Of a stretch of 64,000 bases of DNA, positions 25,350-34,840 are shown piece by piece (positions within the stretch are counted from its first letter, which is position 1; every line of letters begins with the position of its first letter). This DNA is from JBKEAJ01 sp047972135 (GTDB taxonomy: Bacteria; Bacteroidota; Bacteroidia; Bacteroidales; Prolixibacteraceae): contig JBKEAJ010000118.1 in the NCBI GenBank assembly GCA_047972135.1, forward strand, positions 1-64,000, read 5' to 3'. A model generated the notes under the pieces. It was not told the DNA's origin, searched no databases, and was given only the letters and a program-made list of their open reading frames with translations. A program made the position numbers and the translations under genes.

Positions 25350-26408
25350 ATGCATTTCCAGAATATAAAGAACAGTAAAATCTACCTGACAACAATCGTT
25401 CTATTATTGGCTACACTAGCCGTCCATGCTCAAGACAAGTCCGACATAGCTAAAGAGGGCGATGGGATATACTCAATACTCAGACGCAATAATCTCAAGC
25501 CCGTAGAATATTCAAAAGCCTTCATTGAACTCAACAAGAGCAATCTCGGAAAAAATAATTCTTTATATGTGGGGCGAAAGTATAAACTCCCCAATGCAAA
25601 AACCTCAAGCTCAAGCTCAACCTCAAGCTCAGCCTCAAGCTCAAGCTCAAAAAAAGGTACAGGAGTAATCAGGAGTTACGATATATTTGGGAGTAAATAC
25701 AAGAACATCGAAATAATGGACAATAGCCTAAAGGGAGCTGTCTATTATTTGGTAAGCGGACACGGAGGACCCGACCCCGGTGCAATGGGGAAGTACAATG
25801 GCAGCAGCATGTGCGAAGACGAGTACGCCTATGACGTAACACTTCGTTTAGGCAGGGAGTTAATTTCACACGGAGCGGCAGTTTATATTATCACTCGCGA
25901 CAGGAACGATGGGATTCGGGACGAAGCCATCCTTCCCTGCGACAAAGATGAATATTGTTATCCAAACCTGACCATACCTCGCAATCATGTAAAACGTCTG
26001 AAGCAGCGTGCAAATGCCGTCAACAATCTGTATAATAAAAACAAGTCTAAATACAGCTATCAGCGAGTAATAATGATACACGTTGACTCCCGCAGCACCG
26101 GTCAGAATGCCGATGTTTTTTTTTACTATGCGAATGGCAGTACGAAAGGCAGGAAACTATGCCTCAATCTGCAACGAACCTTCAACGCCAAATATGACAA
26201 GCATCAGCCGGGGAGAGGTTATCATGGCACAGTAAGCAAGCGAGGCTTGTATATGTTGAAAAACACGACTCCTGTAGCATCATATATAGAGTTAGCAAAT
26301 ATTAATCACAAGCGCGACCAACAACGATTAGTGTTGGAGAACAATAGGCAGGCTTTGGCAAATTGGCTTGCAGATGGCTTGACCACGGATTTCAAAAACA
26401 ACAAATAG
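25350..26408 (+). CDS. N-acetylmuramoyl-L-alanine amidase (Amidase_3) with LysM-like domain
   Basis: 352 residues. Signal peptide to about 28 (AVHAQ). A divergent LysM-like segment follows (about 36-81, KEGDGIYSILRRNNL to LYVGRKYKLP). A serine tract (about 86-100) links to the zinc amidase domain: HGGPDPGAMG (His138), a Glu in CEDEYA (about 156), MIHVDSR with the second His, and a late IELANINHKRDQ with the catalytic Glu. It should cut the amide bond between muramic acid and the stem peptide during cell separation or wall turnover. The serine tract is coded by CTCAAG hexamer repeats. Confidence 0.88.
   Translation: MHFQNIKNSKIYLTTIVLLLATLAVHAQDKSDIAKEGDGIYSILRRNNLKPVEYSKAFIELNKSNLGKNNSLYVGRKYKLPNAKTSSSSSTSSSASSSSSKKGTGVIRSYDIFGSKYKNIEIMDNSLKGAVYYLVSGHGGPDPGAMGKYNGSSMCEDEYAYDVTLRLGRELISHGAAVYIITRDRNDGIRDEAILPCDKDEYCYPNLTIPRNHVKRLKQRANAVNNLYNKNKSKYSYQRVIMIHVDSRSTGQNADVFFYYANGSTKGRKLCLNLQRTFNAKYDKHQPGRGYHGTVSKRGLYMLKNTTPVASYIELANINHKRDQQRLVLENNRQALANWLADGLTTDFKNNK
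25605..25650 (+). repeat. CTCAAG hexamer tract coding the amidase serine linker
   Basis: About seven imperfect copies of CTCAAG, with CTCAAC and CTCAGC variants, run through the linker. Each unit adds two residues without shifting the frame, so the linker length may vary between strains. Confidence 0.8.
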
Positions 26409-26440
26409 TATTTTTCTATTGCCTCGATTAATCTAAGGTC

Positions 26441-29400
26441 TTACATTTCACACAGCGGAAGAGTTACGATAAAGGTACTCCCCTTACCCAATTCTGAAGT
26501 AAAAGATATATCGCCGTTAAAGGTCTTAACGATATTGTACGCAATTGATAATCCGATACCCATCCCGCTAGACTTAGTAGTGAAGTTGGGAGTAAACAGT
26601 TTATCGTATATTTCTTTGGGTATGCCCTCGCCATTATCTTTCACCGACACGATTGCGAATTCCTTATTTGTAAAAAGTTCTACCTCTACTTTCGCATCAA
26701 TAAAGCCGGTCACAGCCTGTGTAGCATTCTTTATAATATTTGAGAATACTCTGGAAATTTGTCCTGCATCAGCCTCGATATATGTAGGTGTTTCTCTACC
26801 ATTGAAAACGATTTCGTATGAATCTTGTCCTGTGGCAAATAGCTGACAAACCTCAGTGAGTTTTTTATTAAGGTCGAATTTACTGGCTATCTCGGAAGGT
26901 AATTTTGCGAAGTCGGAGAATTCGGTAGATATTCTTGTCAATTCGTCTATTTGGTCGATAATAACGGCACTCATTTTGTCGAACATAAGCTTAAACTTGT
27001 CAAAATCTCCATTTACGGCATTTTGTAGGAACTGAATATTCAGTTTCAGCGGAGTAAGAGGGTTTTTTATTTCATGTGCAATTTGTTTAGCCATCTCTCT
27101 CCATGCGATCTCACGTTCGGTTCGAGCAAGTAGTTTTGAGCTTTCTTCTATTTTATCGAGGCTTAGGTTATACTCTTCCACCAAGCGTCCTATTTCGTCG
27201 GAAGAATTATACCTCAACTTTTTGTTTCCTTTTCCGAATTTTATTGACATCAAATTAGCTTTAAGCAAAGTCAAAGGTTGGGTTATTTGGTTTGAAATAA
27301 AAACCGAAGCAATAACACTTAACACAAACACAAGAATAAACATATTCATCAGAGTAATAAAAGTATTACTCAAGATTCGGGTTTCCTCTTTAGTGATAGT
27401 TACATACGGAATACATACATAACCTACCTGCTTATTACCTTCCGTAATAATAGCCTGATATACTGCATGGTACTTCAGATTACTAATTTGATCGTCGTTG
27501 GCATATTTAAAAAGCAGGTTAACCTTAAAATTATAATATGCATCCATATTCATGACCTGTCCAATAATTCCGAGTCGGTCAATTTCAGGATTTGTCGACA
27601 TAATAACCTTTCCGTTGGTATCATAAAGCACTATTAAAGTTCTCAAGACATCCGACAGTCGGGGAAGTTCGTTTTTTATAGCCTGCATCTTATCGCCTCC
27701 ATAGTTGGGACTACTAATAAGGTTTTCCAGATAATCGAATACTGTCTGCGAATTTCGATTAAGTTCTTCTTTTTTCAGTTCTACATTTTTAGCAATACTT
27801 CCACTTATTGTTGTCACCGACAAAAGGGTCACAGCAACAAGGTTTACGGCTATTACCGATATCTGTATTTTTGTTCTGATATTATCTCTGAAAGATCTCG
27901 CCCCCAGCAATCCTCCGTTGAACAACCACGACACTAAAACACTAAAACACAGCACTATAACAAAGATGTATCCAAAGGAAGTAATATAATCAGCTACTCG
28001 TGTGGACGGTACGCTAACAACAGTATGCGAGTTATTACTCACCTTATTTACCAGGTGATTGTAGCCTCTCATTTTCAAGCGTTTACTCACACCTGCGGTT
28101 TCGGGCATATTCAGCATACCTCTTGAATACGCATAAGTCCCATCCTGATATATAAGTACTCCGTTATAATATTTCCCATAAGAGAAATGTTTTGTTAGGG
28201 GGCTTTCTTTAGCTGTTTTAGGATATAGCAAATTGCTTGTTTCCAACTGACTATAGAATGGTCTTTTATGTATATTTATCAGCAGAGTTGCCTGCATACC
28301 GTTCCACAGGCTATACCTAAATCTTCCGATATATGAGTTGAGTCCCTCTTCATGTCCTAAGAAATAAAAGTTGCTGTTTCCAATTCTTTCACCTTTCACG
28401 CTAATCAGATAGTTCAGGGCACCAATTTCGTTATTTCCGTGGCTATGACTGTAGGGGTTATCAACTTCTGCCGCCATCCTGATATCATGCCCGGAGAATG
28501 CGAGATTAAAGTATGTTCGTTTTATATGTTCATAAACATGCTCGAAGGAGTTACTAGTATACGCCTGATTATTAAACATCTGCACAACGGCAGTATCTCT
28601 TCTCAGCTCGTCACCAATTTCCTGTAATCTCATTTCAGCTTCGATATTTCTGTCATCGTCGAGGGTCACAGATCTCATCTCCATAAGTTTCCACTCCCGA
28701 TTTTCTATTGCTTTTGCTAACTCCAGAGTGATAAAAAGCGACATCATCAATGCGGAGATAGTAATATATGTGAGGTGGTATTTATAAACAAACTTAACTT
28801 TAAGAATAGTGAATAAACCATTTATACAGAAAAAGAAAACGACAGCATAAACACTGATATTATCAAAAATAAATATTTTCAGGAATACGGCAACCACGGC
28901 AAAAGTAAATATAAGAATTGCTATATCGCTGGGATTGCATCGTCTACAAAGTGCCGTCACAACAACTCTCGACGCTCTGAAAGTATTAATCGACAAAATT
29001 GCGATACAAAATATTCCCAAAATTGAAGAAAAGCTCACATCCAATATTCTGTCGAAGGACATATTAAAAGAGGCATTGTCCACAATTACTCTCACAGCAT
29101 CACCCAAAAGAATAGTATAGGAGGCACTAAAAATCAGGAACATAATCCCCATCAGCATCATCCATTTCTTAGGAAGCCACAAAATCAACCTTTTGAAGTC
29201 AACAGAAAATGCAAGCACAATAAACGATACGATAACCGTATATACATACAAGGTACTCATTGACTGAACATGAGGAGCAGAGAAGTCGTAACTCAGCAGC
29301 AGGTTTTTATATACGATAGTATCTTCGATAAAGGGCATCTGATACAGGCAGTACACCCCAACAGCAAAAAGGCAAAGTATCGGCACGTTTAGGAAGAAGA

Positions 29401-30142
29401 ATTTTCTGTTTATCCATGCCAGTATGCTAATCATCGCCATGAAAACAAAGAAGAGCAGAGAAAGCAACACAATGGTGACTTGCCCCCATATTTTGTTTGC
29501 CTCTTTAATATTATTGCAAGTTATACTAAAAACGAAGTTCCCATTTCCATCCAACACGGGGAATGAATTTTCGACATTATCCATGTGTAGGCTGAAACTC
29601 TCAGACAGTCCCAGGTGTGGGGATATTCCATTAGTGAAATAATTATTCTCTACCTCAAATTCTTGATCAATCTGAATAAGTCCATACACCTTCACTTCGC
29701 CCTTTATGGCTTCTCTAATTACATAATTCTTACTTGTTGGAAGCTTTACAATTCTGTTTGAGGAATAGGACAAACGCTTCAGTATATCTTCATAAGAAAT
29801 CTGACTATCAGTCCAATACACAAGTTTATCTTTCTTAAATATGCACAATCCGTAGCCTTTGTCACGATACAATCCGTTAAGGGATTTAAACTCCTCCAGA
29901 TAGTTGACATTTGCTGACTTTGTATCAATAACATTACGAATGTATGATATTTGCCCTTTAAGTATATCTTCTCTTTTTCGAAACTCTGCCTGCACTTTTC
30001 TACCTACACTATCAGTAGGGTCATGGTCGGTGTATAGATGACCAAACAAAAATGACAAACCCAGAAAAAAGAGCGACAATATCACAAATATGCGTAATCG
30101 TCTTCTTATCTTTTTTGGTATATAGTTTCTTTGCCTCGGCAT
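26441..30142 (-). CDS. Very large NtrY-like sensor histidine kinase
   Basis: 1233 residues. An N-terminal membrane segment (about 14-34) is followed by a soluble region, about ten further hydrophobic segments spread through about 215-475, another long soluble region, and membrane segments near 745 and 945. A HAMP-like region (about 965-1020) leads to the phosphoacceptor His in AKQIAHEIKNPLTPLK. The ATPase motifs are SNIIKNATQAV, VKDNGEGIP and SSGMGIGLSIAYNIV. The C-terminal core matches NtrY. No response regulator gene is adjacent. The start lies 5 bp after rlmH, so the two form an operon. The signal sensed is unknown. Confidence 0.9.
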   Translation of the reverse strand: MPRQRNYIPKKIRRRLRIFVILSLFFLGLSFLFGHLYTDHDPTDSVGRKVQAEFRKREDILKGQISYIRNVIDTKSANVNYLEEFKSLNGLYRDKGYGLCIFKKDKLVYWTDSQISYEDILKRLSYSSNRIVKLPTSKNYVIREAIKGEVKVYGLIQIDQEFEVENNYFTNGISPHLGLSESFSLHMDNVENSFPVLDGNGNFVFSITCNNIKEANKIWGQVTIVLLSLLFFVFMAMISILAWINRKFFFLNVPILCLFAVGVYCLYQMPFIEDTIVYKNLLLSYDFSAPHVQSMSTLYVYTVIVSFIVLAFSVDFKRLILWLPKKWMMLMGIMFLIFSASYTILLGDAVRVIVDNASFNMSFDRILDVSFSSILGIFCIAILSINTFRASRVVVTALCRRCNPSDIAILIFTFAVVAVFLKIFIFDNISVYAVVFFFCINGLFTILKVKFVYKYHLTYITISALMMSLFITLELAKAIENREWKLMEMRSVTLDDDRNIEAEMRLQEIGDELRRDTAVVQMFNNQAYTSNSFEHVYEHIKRTYFNLAFSGHDIRMAAEVDNPYSHSHGNNEIGALNYLISVKGERIGNSNFYFLGHEEGLNSYIGRFRYSLWNGMQATLLINIHKRPFYSQLETSNLLYPKTAKESPLTKHFSYGKYYNGVLIYQDGTYAYSRGMLNMPETAGVSKRLKMRGYNHLVNKVSNNSHTVVSVPSTRVADYITSFGYIFVIVLCFSVLVSWLFNGGLLGARSFRDNIRTKIQISVIAVNLVAVTLLSVTTISGSIAKNVELKKEELNRNSQTVFDYLENLISSPNYGGDKMQAIKNELPRLSDVLRTLIVLYDTNGKVIMSTNPEIDRLGIIGQVMNMDAYYNFKVNLLFKYANDDQISNLKYHAVYQAIITEGNKQVGYVCIPYVTITKEETRILSNTFITLMNMFILVFVLSVIASVFISNQITQPLTLLKANLMSIKFGKGNKKLRYNSSDEIGRLVEEYNLSLDKIEESSKLLARTEREIAWREMAKQIAHEIKNPLTPLKLNIQFLQNAVNGDFDKFKLMFDKMSAVIIDQIDELTRISTEFSDFAKLPSEIASKFDLNKKLTEVCQLFATGQDSYEIVFNGRETPTYIEADAGQISRVFSNIIKNATQAVTGFIDAKVEVELFTNKEFAIVSVKDNGEGIPKEIYDKLFTPNFTTKSSGMGIGLSIAYNIVKTFNGDISFTSELGKGSTFIVTLPLCEM

Positions 30143-30147
30143 TAACG

Positions 30148-30621
30148 CTATTCGTGATGGTATGGTTCGTTATTTATAATTGTAAAAGTACGATAAAATT
30201 GCTCTACAAACAAGAGTCGAATTAGCTGGTGGGAGAAGGTCATCTTCGACAATGACAATTTCCGACTAGCCTCGGCGTACACAGCCTCAGAAAAGCCATA
30301 AGGTCCGCCTATTGCAAAACAGACTTTCCGAATAGAGCTATTCATCATACTTTCCATTTCTTTGGCAAAGGCAATAGAGCTAAATTCTCTTCCTTTGTCA
30401 TCTAGTAAAATTAATTGGTCATAGGCATTAGCCCTTTCTAATAACAATATTCCCTCTTTCTTTTTTTGTTCTTCTGCTGTGAGATTTTTTGTATTTTTCA
30501 ATGCAGGTATAGTCAGCATATCGAATTTTATGTAGCGTTTAATGCGTTTTACATATTTCTCGATTCCTTCTACGAGATATGAGTCTTCAGTTTTGCCGAC
30601 AAGCAGTAGTGTTACTTGCAT
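30148..30621 (-). CDS. rlmH: 23S rRNA (pseudouridine1915-N3)-methyltransferase RlmH
   Basis: 157 residues from the ATG at 30621, the family length. A longer frame would need TTG. The knotted SAM site is seen in LLDDKGREFSS, FAIGGPYGF and the C-terminal LLFVEQFYRTFTIINNEPYHH. It methylates pseudouridine 1915 in helix 69 of 23S rRNA after subunit joining. The kinase gene starts 5 bp downstream. A terminator hairpin separates it from fabI. Confidence 0.96.
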   Translation of the reverse strand: MQVTLLLVGKTEDSYLVEGIEKYVKRIKRYIKFDMLTIPALKNTKNLTAEEQKKKEGILLLERANAYDQLILLDDKGREFSSIAFAKEMESMMNSSIRKVCFAIGGPYGFSEAVYAEASRKLSLSKMTFSHQLIRLLFVEQFYRTFTIINNEPYHHE

Positions 30622-30634
30622 TTCCTTTTTCAAT

Positions 30635-30666
30635 AAAAAACGAGAGTACTAAGAAGCACCCTCGTT
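30635..30666 (-). terminator. Intrinsic terminator after fabI
   Basis: On the minus strand AACGAG pairs with CTCGTT around an 18-base middle that can extend the pairing, and the stem is followed by a T-rich run (TTTTTTATT). It lies between fabI and rlmH, so rlmH probably has its own promoter. Confidence 0.65.
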
Positions 30667-30687
30667 AATTTCAATTATCATCATAAT

Positions 30688-31509
30688 TTATTCCAATCCT
30701 TTTTCGTATTGCGCAAGGGCTTCATAGCTTATGCCAACATTTGAGAAACCTCCGTCGTTGAAGAGGTTTTGCATAGTTACCTTTTTCGTCAAATCGGAGA
30801 ATAGGGTTATACAGTAGTCAGCACAGTCCTCGCCCGAAGCATTTCCCAGTGGCGACATACGTTCTGCAAAGTCCATCAGCCTATTAAAACCTTTCACTCC
30901 GTTGCCAGCAGTAGTTTCGGTGGGTGACTGGGAGACGGTATTTACGCGTACATTTTTCTCTCGTCCGAGAATATATCCGAAACTTCTTGCAATAGACTCT
31001 AGCAGAGCCTTAGCATCTGCCATATCGCTATATCCGTCGAAAGTTCGTTGTGCTGCAATATATGACAATCCTACGATTGAAGCCCACTCATTTAGTGCAT
31101 CTTGCTCACGAAGAGCCTGCATCACTTTATGGAATGAGATTGCTGACACATCGAGAGTTTTGTCCAGATTGCGATAGTTGAGTTTACCGTAAGGGATTTC
31201 TTTTCTCACATTAGGCGACATTCCTATGGAGTGTAGTACAAAATCAATTTTTCCTCCGAGTATCTCAACACTCTCTTTAACTAGAGCATTTAATTCCTCC
31301 ATATTTGTAGCATCCGCCTCAATCACTTTTGCATTTGTTGCTTTGGCAAGTTCATCAATACTACCCATTCGCAATGCCATTGCAGTGTTACTCAATGTGA
31401 ATGATGCACCTTCCTCTTTAGCTTTCATTGCTATTTTCCACGCTATGGAGTCAGGGTTTAATGCTCCGAATATTATCCCTCTTTTTCCTTTTAATAATCC
31501 ATATGCCAT
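30688..31509 (-). CDS. fabI: Enoyl-[acyl-carrier-protein] reductase (NADH), FabI
   Basis: 273 residues. The divergent Rossmann start of FabI is seen in GIIFGALNPDSIAW. The catalytic pair is Tyr160 and Lys167 (Y-x6-K), with Tyr150 matching the second conserved tyrosine. LHSIGMSPN is the NAD-loop segment. It catalyses the last step of each fatty-acid elongation cycle. It is a short transcription unit, with a TAAATTTG box upstream and a terminator downstream. Confidence 0.95.
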   Translation of the reverse strand: MAYGLLKGKRGIIFGALNPDSIAWKIAMKAKEEGASFTLSNTAMALRMGSIDELAKATNAKVIEADATNMEELNALVKESVEILGGKIDFVLHSIGMSPNVRKEIPYGKLNYRNLDKTLDVSAISFHKVMQALREQDALNEWASIVGLSYIAAQRTFDGYSDMADAKALLESIARSFGYILGREKNVRVNTVSQSPTETTAGNGVKGFNRLMDFAERMSPLGNASGEDCADYCITLFSDLTKKVTMQNLFNDGGFSNVGISYEALAQYEKGLE

Positions 31510-31532
31510 TATACTAATCTTTTTATGAATTG

Positions 31533-31540
31533 CAAATTTA
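31533..31540 (-). promoter_or_regulatory. -7 box of fabI
   Basis: Plus strand CAAATTTA reads TAAATTTG on the minus strand. It gives a leader of about 19 nt. Confidence 0.55.
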
Positions 31541-31606
31541 CAAAATTATTTATTTATATTCACTCTCTCTACGAGGCAGTCCTATCAAAATTCTCTTTTT
31601 ATGCTC

Positions 31607-34306
31607 TTAGAGAGTGGCAAGTGCTGCCGCAACACGTGCTATCGGCACTCTAAATGGCGAGCAACTTACATAGTCCATGCCTGCTGAGTTAAAAAACTCC
31701 ACCGAAGCAGGGTCTCCTCCATGTTCTCCACAAATACCAACTTTGAGTTTAGGGTTTGCACTTCGTCCGTGTTCGATACCGTATTTCACGAGCTTCCCAA
31801 CTCCGTTTTGGTCTAGGGTTTGAAATGGGTCGTCCGCCAATATTTTTTTATCTACATAAGCCTCCAAGAATTTTCCCGCATCATCTCTTGAATACCCGAA
31901 TGTCATTTGGGTAAGGTCGTTAGTCCCGAACGAGAAGAATTCACAATACTTTGCAATTTCATCGGCAGTAATAGCAGCTCTCGGTGTTTCTATCATTGTG
32001 CCTATCAAATATTCGACTTTTTCGTTCTGTTCGTCGAAAACTCTCTGAGCTGTTTCTCTGATGACCTTAGCTTGATTTTCCAATTCTTGATATGTTCCTA
32101 CCAGAGGAATCATTATTTCTGGCATTGGGTTGAGACCTTTACGCTTGCAGCTTATAGCTGCCTCAATGATAGCACGGGTTTGCATCTGAGTAATTTCGGG
32201 ATATGTAACTCCCAGTCTGCAACCACGATGTCCGAGCATCGGGTTAAACTCTTCCAGTTTCGATATTGCGGTTTTCACTTCTTCGAGGGTAATCTTCATC
32301 TCGTCTGCAAGTTCTTTCTGAGTAACTTGTTGATGAGGGACGAACTCATGCAGCGGAGGATCTAGCAGTCTGATTGTCACGCCCTTGCCATCCATCACTT
32401 CAAAGATACCTTCAAAATCTTGGCGTTGGTAGGGTAATAATTCATCTAGTGCGATTTTTCGTCCTGCCTTAGTGGAGGACAAAATCATTTTGCGCATAGA
32501 TTTTATTCTATCGCCATCGAAAAACATGTGTTCCGTACGGCAAAGTCCAATCCCGACAGCTCCAAATTTCAATGCAATAGACGCGTCTTTGGGAGTATCC
32601 GCATTCGTTCTTATTTTCAATCTCGAATACTTATCAGCCAGCTTCATCACCGTTTCAAAGTCTTCGGTGAGTGCCGCATCTTGAGTGGGGATTTTCCCTT
32701 CGTACACATCGCCTGTCGAGCCGTTAAGCGAAATCCAATCTCCCTCATTATATACAGTTTCGCCGACACTTAACTTTCTGCTCTTATAGTCTATTCTGAT
32801 AGTCCCTGCTCCCGACACACAACACTTGCCCATACCTCGTGCTACTACAGCGGCGTGGGAGGTCATACCACCTTTTGCGGTCAATATTCCTTTTGCTGTA
32901 TGCATTCCTTCGAGGTCTTCAGGCGAGGTTTCCACTCTCACCAAGATGCTTTTTTCATATTTTGATGCTTCGTCTGCGAAGAAAACTATTTGTCCTGTTG
33001 CAGCACCTGGAGACGCGGGCAAGCCTTTGGCAATAGCATTTGCACTGGCAAGCGCATCTACATCAAACACGGGGTGCAATAATTCATTAAGTTTATTAGG
33101 TTCTATTCTTCTCAGGGCTGTTTTCTCATCAATTTTACCTTCCGTCAGCAAGTCTGTTGCGATTTTCACCATAGCAGCACCTGTACGCTTGCCGCTTCTA
33201 GTCTGCAACAGCCAAAGTTTACCGTCTTGTATAGTAAATTCGAGGTCTTGCATATCGGAATAGTGTTCTTCGAGTCGATGCTGCACGTCCATCAAGTTTT
33301 TATATATATCGGGCATCAATTCCTCCAACGATGGATACTCAGCAGCTCTGACGCTTTCATCGACACTTGTAAGCTTTGCCCACACCTTTGAGCCTTCCAG
33401 TGTTATCTGCTGAGGAGTTCTGATACCTGCCACCACATCCTCACCCTGGGCATTTATGAGATATTCTCCATTAAAGGCATTAACTCCAGTTGCCGCATCA
33501 CGAGTAAATGCAACCCCTGTTCCAGAAGTATTTCCCATATTTCCGAACACCATAGCTTGCACGTTCACGGCAGTTCCCCACTCTCCCGGAATATTATTTA
33601 TTTTGCGATAATATATTGCTCTGTCATTATTCCAGCTTCCAAACACAGCGCCTATCGCTCCCCACAGTTGCTCCCAAGGGCTATCGGGAAAAGTCTTACC
33701 GGTTTGTGCCAACACTGCTTTTTTGAAGTCGCTAACCAAAGATTTTAAATCGTCGATGCTTAGGTCGCTGTCTGCTTCTATATTTTTTTGATGTTTTCGT
33801 TCCTCGATAATTTTCTCGAAGGGGTCAATTTCTTCTTTTGATTCGGGCTTCATTCCCAACACGACATCACCATACATCTGCACAAAGCGTCGATATGAAT
33901 CCCATGCAAACCACTCGTTGCCTGAACGTTTTGCAAGTCCTTCGACAGCATCGTCGTTCAGCCCCAAGTTCAACACAGTGTCCATCATTCCGGGCATAGA
34001 GACCCGTGCTCCCGATCTCACAGAAACCAGACATGGATTGGTATTGCTACCAAATTCAGTACCCATTATTTGTTCGATGTTTCTAACTGCACTCTCAACA
34101 TCCACTTTTATTCTGTCAAATGTGCTCTCTTTTCCTTCAGCATAATAAAGGGAGCAGACCTCAGTGTTTATAGTAAATCCCGGAGGCACTGGAATACCGA
34201 TAGAGTTCATTTCCGCTAAATTAGCTCCTTTCCCACCTAGTTCATTTTTCATTGCGGCATTGCCCTCTGCATTGCCATTCCCGAAGGTGTAAACGTACTT
34301 TGCCAT
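31607..34306 (-). CDS. ppdK: Pyruvate, phosphate dikinase
   Basis: 899 residues, a full-length three-domain enzyme. The N-terminal nucleotide-binding domain contains GGKGANLAEM and SVRSGARVSMPGMMDT. The swivel domain carries the phosphohistidine in GGMTSHAAVVARGMG. The C-terminal PEP/pyruvate barrel has the general-acid Cys in VGICGEHGGDP. It interconverts pyruvate plus ATP plus phosphate with PEP plus AMP plus pyrophosphate. In Bacteroidetes it can run in the glycolytic or the gluconeogenic direction. It is monocistronic. Its promoter overlaps a perfect palindrome. Confidence 0.96.
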   Translation of the reverse strand: MAKYVYTFGNGNAEGNAAMKNELGGKGANLAEMNSIGIPVPPGFTINTEVCSLYYAEGKESTFDRIKVDVESAVRNIEQIMGTEFGSNTNPCLVSVRSGARVSMPGMMDTVLNLGLNDDAVEGLAKRSGNEWFAWDSYRRFVQMYGDVVLGMKPESKEEIDPFEKIIEERKHQKNIEADSDLSIDDLKSLVSDFKKAVLAQTGKTFPDSPWEQLWGAIGAVFGSWNNDRAIYYRKINNIPGEWGTAVNVQAMVFGNMGNTSGTGVAFTRDAATGVNAFNGEYLINAQGEDVVAGIRTPQQITLEGSKVWAKLTSVDESVRAAEYPSLEELMPDIYKNLMDVQHRLEEHYSDMQDLEFTIQDGKLWLLQTRSGKRTGAAMVKIATDLLTEGKIDEKTALRRIEPNKLNELLHPVFDVDALASANAIAKGLPASPGAATGQIVFFADEASKYEKSILVRVETSPEDLEGMHTAKGILTAKGGMTSHAAVVARGMGKCCVSGAGTIRIDYKSRKLSVGETVYNEGDWISLNGSTGDVYEGKIPTQDAALTEDFETVMKLADKYSRLKIRTNADTPKDASIALKFGAVGIGLCRTEHMFFDGDRIKSMRKMILSSTKAGRKIALDELLPYQRQDFEGIFEVMDGKGVTIRLLDPPLHEFVPHQQVTQKELADEMKITLEEVKTAISKLEEFNPMLGHRGCRLGVTYPEITQMQTRAIIEAAISCKRKGLNPMPEIMIPLVGTYQELENQAKVIRETAQRVFDEQNEKVEYLIGTMIETPRAAITADEIAKYCEFFSFGTNDLTQMTFGYSRDDAGKFLEAYVDKKILADDPFQTLDQNGVGKLVKYGIEHGRSANPKLKVGICGEHGGDPASVEFFNSAGMDYVSCSPFRVPIARVAAALATL

Positions 34307-34334
34307 GTCTTAAACTGTTTAATTTTGTTTAAGC

Positions 34335-34366
34335 CAAATATAGACAATATTGTCTACACTTCAACT
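34335..34366 (-). promoter_or_regulatory. ppdK promoter with a perfect palindrome in its spacer
   Basis: On the minus strand: TTG, 19 bases, then TATATTTG (complement of 34335-34342). The spacer contains TAGACAATATTGTCTA (34341-34356), a perfect 16-bp palindrome that touches the -7 box. A protein bound there would block or reshape the promoter, so this is a good operator candidate. Confidence 0.65.
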
Positions 34367-34430
34367 AAAAATCACCATTAAATTAATCTTTCATAGATTT
34401 TAGAGATAACCGATTAGGCAATATCTATGA

Positions 34431-34462
34431 TTTGTATAGTCTGCCAGACTTAGTTACCTTTG
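34431..34462 (+). promoter_or_regulatory. rnpB promoter
   Basis: TTTG (34431-34434), a 20-bp spacer, TACCTTTG (34455-34462). This is a textbook Bacteroidetes promoter. Transcription is expected about five bases later, at the first base of the P1 helix. Confidence 0.8.
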
Positions 34463-34466
34463 CACC

Positions 34467-34840
34467 AAGCAGGTCGCTCCATCGCTGTTGATTTTATCGA
34501 GAGAGGAAAGTCCGGGCAACGCAGAGCGCCATATTTCCTAACGGGAAGCAGGGTGAAAACCTTGAGTAATGTAACAGAAAACAACCGCCTAAGGGCAAGG
34601 GTGAAAAGGTGAGGTAAGAGCTCACCGGAGGCTATGGCAACATGGTCTGCCGTACATCTTATGGGTTGCAAGACCAAATATACTCTAATACTTGCGATGC
34701 AAGTCTGAGCTTGCTCGGTTCAGTTCCACCAAGTGGATATTTAGAGGGGGTAGGTTGCTTGAACCTATTGGCGACAATGGGTCTAGACAAATGATGGGGC
34801 TCACATCATGTGAGACAGAACCCGGCTTATAGACCTGCTT
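34467..34840 (+). ncRNA. rnpB: RNase P RNA
   Basis: About 374 nt. The ends AAGCAGGTC and GACCTGCTT pair to form P1. Hallmarks of bacterial RNase P RNA are present: GAGAGGAAAGTCCGGGC near the 5' side, the ACAGAA words, and GACAGAACCCGGCTTATAG near the 3' end. It is the catalytic RNA that matures tRNA 5' ends. Its last 14 bases overlap the 3' end of the WecA-like gene on the other strand. A TTTTTCTCTTTTTTT run follows. Confidence 0.96.

Noticed and set aside
34450..34677. A 75-codon open frame on the minus strand
   Set aside because: It lies wholly antisense to the RNase P RNA. It has no family character and is a well-known kind of false gene call.
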